A DNA stretch of 52,139 nucleotides from Anaerolineae bacterium (lineage in GTDB: Bacteria; Chloroflexota; Anaerolineae; Promineifilales; Promineifilaceae): NCBI GenBank assembly GCA_019637635.1, contig JAHBVI010000040.1:1-52139 (forward strand), in the 5' to 3' direction. Below are positions 50,477 through 52,139 of the stretch, one piece after another. Position numbers and translations under genes: made by a program. The first letter of the stretch is position 1; every line of letters begins with the position of its first letter. The notes beneath the pieces are model-generated. The model worked only from the letters and a program-made list of their open reading frames with translations. It did no database searches and was not told where the DNA came from.

Positions 50477-50956
50477 TCAACGTGTGATTTGATCCCGAAA
50501 GACGGCAATCTGGGCGCAGTGTTCCCGCTTGTGGCCGTAGTAGGTGTACACCAGAAAATCTTCCAGATCATATGCCGCACCGTACCAGGGCAAGATGCCA
50601 TTTTCGCGCCGCCGTATATCGGGAAATTGTGCCAGCCATGCCATCGTTTGCGCCTGAAGGGTTTCATATTCGGCCATTGTTTGCGCCGCGCTCATCCCGT
50701 CGCGGGCAGCTACCTCGACATCATTAAAAGCCAGATGATCGGCCATATACCGCGCCAACGTGGGGCCGGCTTCACTGCCGGACAGGTTTTCCAAAATCTC
50801 TACCAACAGTTGCTCAAACGAGGCCAGATGGGCAATGATCTGTTTGACCGACCAGACGCCGCAGACGCCGCCTGTTTCCCAGTCTGCTTCTGGCAAGTCT
50901 TTGACCGCGCCCAAAACAGTAAAGTGACCATATTTGAGAATGTCTGATGCGTTCAT
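50477..50956 (-). CDS. DinB-superfamily protein
   Basis: This is a 159-residue four-helix-bundle protein of the DinB/YfiT type. Helix 2 has WSVKQIIAHLASFEQLLVEIL with the metal-ligand His, and near the C terminus YYGHKREHCAQIAVFRDQI has the second His cluster. Members bind a metal and often act as thiol-dependent transferases; the substrate here is unknown. ATG 50956 is strongly supported by AGGAGG seven bases upstream; a longer frame upstream is not conserved. It is divergent from moeA. Confidence 0.9.
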   Translation of the reverse strand: MNASDILKYGHFTVLGAVKDLPEADWETGGVCGVWSVKQIIAHLASFEQLLVEILENLSGSEAGPTLARYMADHLAFNDVEVAARDGMSAAQTMAEYETLQAQTMAWLAQFPDIRRRENGILPWYGAAYDLEDFLVYTYYGHKREHCAQIAVFRDQITR

Positions 50957-51082
50957 TTTGTATCCTCCTGGCGAGTTGCCGCCTGCTGTCGTGGGGAAAT
51001 AAGTGGCATTGTACTCGATGGAAGCGCAACGCGATAGGGAGGTGGAAAATCGGGCAGCAATGGGCAAACCAGGCGACAAAAA

Positions 51083-51135
51083 TTGCGGTAACAGAAGGCA
51101 AGGTCGGCTTTGCTTTTTGTGGGCACAGAGTGATT
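51083..51135. repeat. Dispersed AGAAGGCAAGGTCGGC repeat
   Basis: The segment AACAGAAGGCAAGGTCGGC followed by TTTGCTTTTTGTGGGC repeats the sequence found downstream of xylB (23887-23965) with small changes and without its inner hairpin. It lies in the divergent promoter region of the DinB-like and moeA genes. Confidence 0.65.
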
Positions 51136-51177
51136 TGCCGCTTTGCCACCCATCGGTAGGCGTATACAATCAGGTCT

Positions 51178-52116
51178 ATGGAACGACACATTTATCTGGA
51201 AGACATACCGTTGGATGAGGCATGGGCAGCCTGGCAGACCGCCTTGAAGGGGGCGGGTTTGTGGCAGCCACTTGGGTCAGAGGAGGTACCGCTGGCGGAG
51301 GCCAACGGCCGTACCACCGCCGCCGCCATCTGGGCCAGACTCTCCTCCCCGCACTACCACGCCAGCGCCATGGATGGCTTTGCCGTGCGCGCCCAGGACA
51401 GCCACACTGCCACCGAAACCAACCCCGTGCGCCTGACTCTGGTGGAAGATTTCGATCCCGCCAACGACCCCAACCTGCACCCGGCCAAAGCGGTCAACAC
51501 CGGCCATCCCTTACCTGCCTGGGCCAACAGCGTGGTGATGATTGAACACACGCAGCCAGTGACGGACGAACACGGCCGTGCCGCCATCGAAATTCGCGCC
51601 TCCCTGCCCCCCTGGCAGCATGTCCGGGCTATGGGCGAAGACATGGTGGCGACCGAACTGGTGCTGCCCGCCAACCACACCTTGCGCCCGGTGGATTTGG
51701 GGGCGCTGGCCGGGTCGGGGCACACGGCCGTAGCCGTTTACCGCCATCCCCGTGTGGCCATCATCCCCACCGGCTCGGAACTCATCTCCCCCGAAGACGC
51801 CGACCGCGACGGCGTTCGTCCCGGCCAGATCATCGAGTACAACAGTCTGGTGCTGGCCGCGCAGGTAGAAAATTGGGGCGGTCTGCCTACTCGCTGGCCG
51901 ATAGTGCCCGACGAATTTGCAGCGATTCAAACGGCCGTGCGCACTGCCGCCGCCACCCACGACCTCATCTTGCTCAACGCCGGCTCCTCCGCCGGTTCCG
52001 AAGATTACACCGCCCACGTAGTGCAATCGTTGGGTACATTATTGGTTCACGGCGTCGCCGTTCGCCCCGGCCATCCCGTTATTTTAGGCATGATAGAGAT
52101 GGGAGATTGGAGATGA
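51178..52116 (+). CDS. moeA: MoeA-like molybdopterin molybdotransferase, truncated by a repeat array
   Basis: The 312-residue product matches the first three-quarters of MoeA, which inserts molybdate into adenylylated molybdopterin. Visible are SPHYHASAMDGFAVRA, the gephyrin-like insert, and the MoCF domain with RVAIIPTGSELI, GQIIEYNSLVLAA, DLILLNAGSSAGSEDYT and VLVHGVAVRPGHPVI-like LLVHGVAVRPGHPVILGMI. The family then needs a GxPGxPVSA motif and a C-terminal domain IV, about 90 or more residues. Instead the frame continues E-M-G-D-W-R-stop, which is the translation of a GAGATTG repeat array. The window ends 23 bases later, so it cannot be seen whether the gene resumes. A weak AGG is the only ribosome-site match. 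Confidence 0.85.
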   Translation: MERHIYLEDIPLDEAWAAWQTALKGAGLWQPLGSEEVPLAEANGRTTAAAIWARLSSPHYHASAMDGFAVRAQDSHTATETNPVRLTLVEDFDPANDPNLHPAKAVNTGHPLPAWANSVVMIEHTQPVTDEHGRAAIEIRASLPPWQHVRAMGEDMVATELVLPANHTLRPVDLGALAGSGHTAVAVYRHPRVAIIPTGSELISPEDADRDGVRPGQIIEYNSLVLAAQVENWGGLPTRWPIVPDEFAAIQTAVRTAAATHDLILLNAGSSAGSEDYTAHVVQSLGTLLVHGVAVRPGHPVILGMIEMGDWR

Positions 52117-52139
52117 GAGATTGACCGGCAATCGCCAAT
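52095..52139. repeat. Heptad-word array inside or ending moeA (cut by window end)
   Basis: GAGATGG GAGATTG GAGATGA GAGATTG starts directly after the codons for HPVILGMI and supplies the TGA stop at 52114-52116. The sequence GGCAATCGCCAAT at the end may be the beginning of the complementary arm. The word is the same as in the arrays at 12602, 27249, 28851, 43406 and 44233. Confidence 0.75.

Larger units (their letters stand above)
227..51937. repeat. Highly iterated palindrome ACGGCCGT, about 100 copies
   Basis: By hand count about 100 exact copies of the octamer ACGGCCGT are spread over the window, one per roughly 500 bases on average, nearly all inside genes on both strands. One-base variants such as TCGGCCGT or ACGGCCGC are each about ten times rarer. 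Examples lie near 227, 880, 1081, 1270, 4684, 9439, 12184, 15689, 20529, 24309, 28632, 30295, 37839, 44541, 46461 and 51930. Codon phase varies: T-A-V, x-G-R and, rarely, R-P. Confidence 0.92.

Noticed and set aside
1..52139. tRNA, rRNA, riboswitch, prophage, retron or diversity-generating element
   Set aside because: None of the diagnostic sequences or genes (reverse transcriptase, integrase, transposase, cloverleaf) was recognised on either strand.

Overview
The window is about 52 kb of a GC-rich bacterial chromosome. It most resembles an uncultivated Chloroflexota, probably class Anaerolineae. That placement is an inference from gene content: very large kinase/AAA/GAF/histidine-kinase hybrids, many lipoproteins with Thr/Pro-rich linkers, a secreted peptidase ending in an LPVLLK-like tail, and a xylan locus with actinobacterial-type xylose isomerase. 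No rRNA, tRNA, CRISPR array, transposase or phage gene was seen.

Layout. (1) 1-10975, plus strand: two tandem paralogous Ser/Thr-kinase/AAA-ATPase/GAF/histidine-kinase giants (the first cut by the window edge), then a response regulator fused to a class III adenylate cyclase. (2) 11014-12559, minus: a 61-residue unknown protein and an RlmI-like rRNA methyltransferase. (3) 12778-19721, plus: an M23 peptidase, a coiled-coil protein and two related beta-propeller lipoproteins. (4) 19918-20765, plus: a small RHH-like protein overlapping an HNH nuclease. (5) 20806-23802, minus: a clostripain-type lipoprotein. (6) 24009-37263, minus: a xylan/xylo-oligosaccharide locus with LacI regulator, sugar-binding lipoprotein, two permeases (one frameshifted), GH8, GH3, GH43, xylA, an embedded hicBA pair and xylB. 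(7) 37589-43388, minus: an unusual operon of peptide-binding lipoprotein, HAMP-GAF membrane sensor without an output domain, and two MinD-like ATPases flanking an 84-residue protein. (8) 43459-50956, minus: methyltransferase, GNAT acetyltransferase, a transporter-like/HEAT/cyclic-nucleotide-binding fusion, a two-RCK potassium channel and a DinB-like protein. (9) 51178-end, plus: a moeA-like gene that stops early.

How the genes fit together. In region 6 GH8, GH3 and GH43 would release xylose from xylo-oligosaccharides, the ABC proteins import sugar, and XylA and XylB lead to xylulose 5-phosphate. Near-palindromic LacI-type operators lie upstream of the binding-protein gene and on both sides of a good sigma-70 promoter for lacI. 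In region 1 the histidine kinases could phosphorylate the cyclase's receiver, and cAMP could be read by the cyclic-nucleotide domain of the fusion in region 8.

Two sequence-level signals cut across all genes. First, the palindrome ACGGCCGT occurs about 100 times (hand count), where base composition predicts one or two. This resembles HIP1 of cyanobacteria. Second, many gene ends carry short dyads made of 7- or 8-base words repeated three to five times and then repeated in reverse complement. The words differ between sites but the architecture is the same, and at ten sites the array itself supplies the stop codon of the gene. At 52095-52116 such an array ends moeA before its conserved C-terminal motifs.
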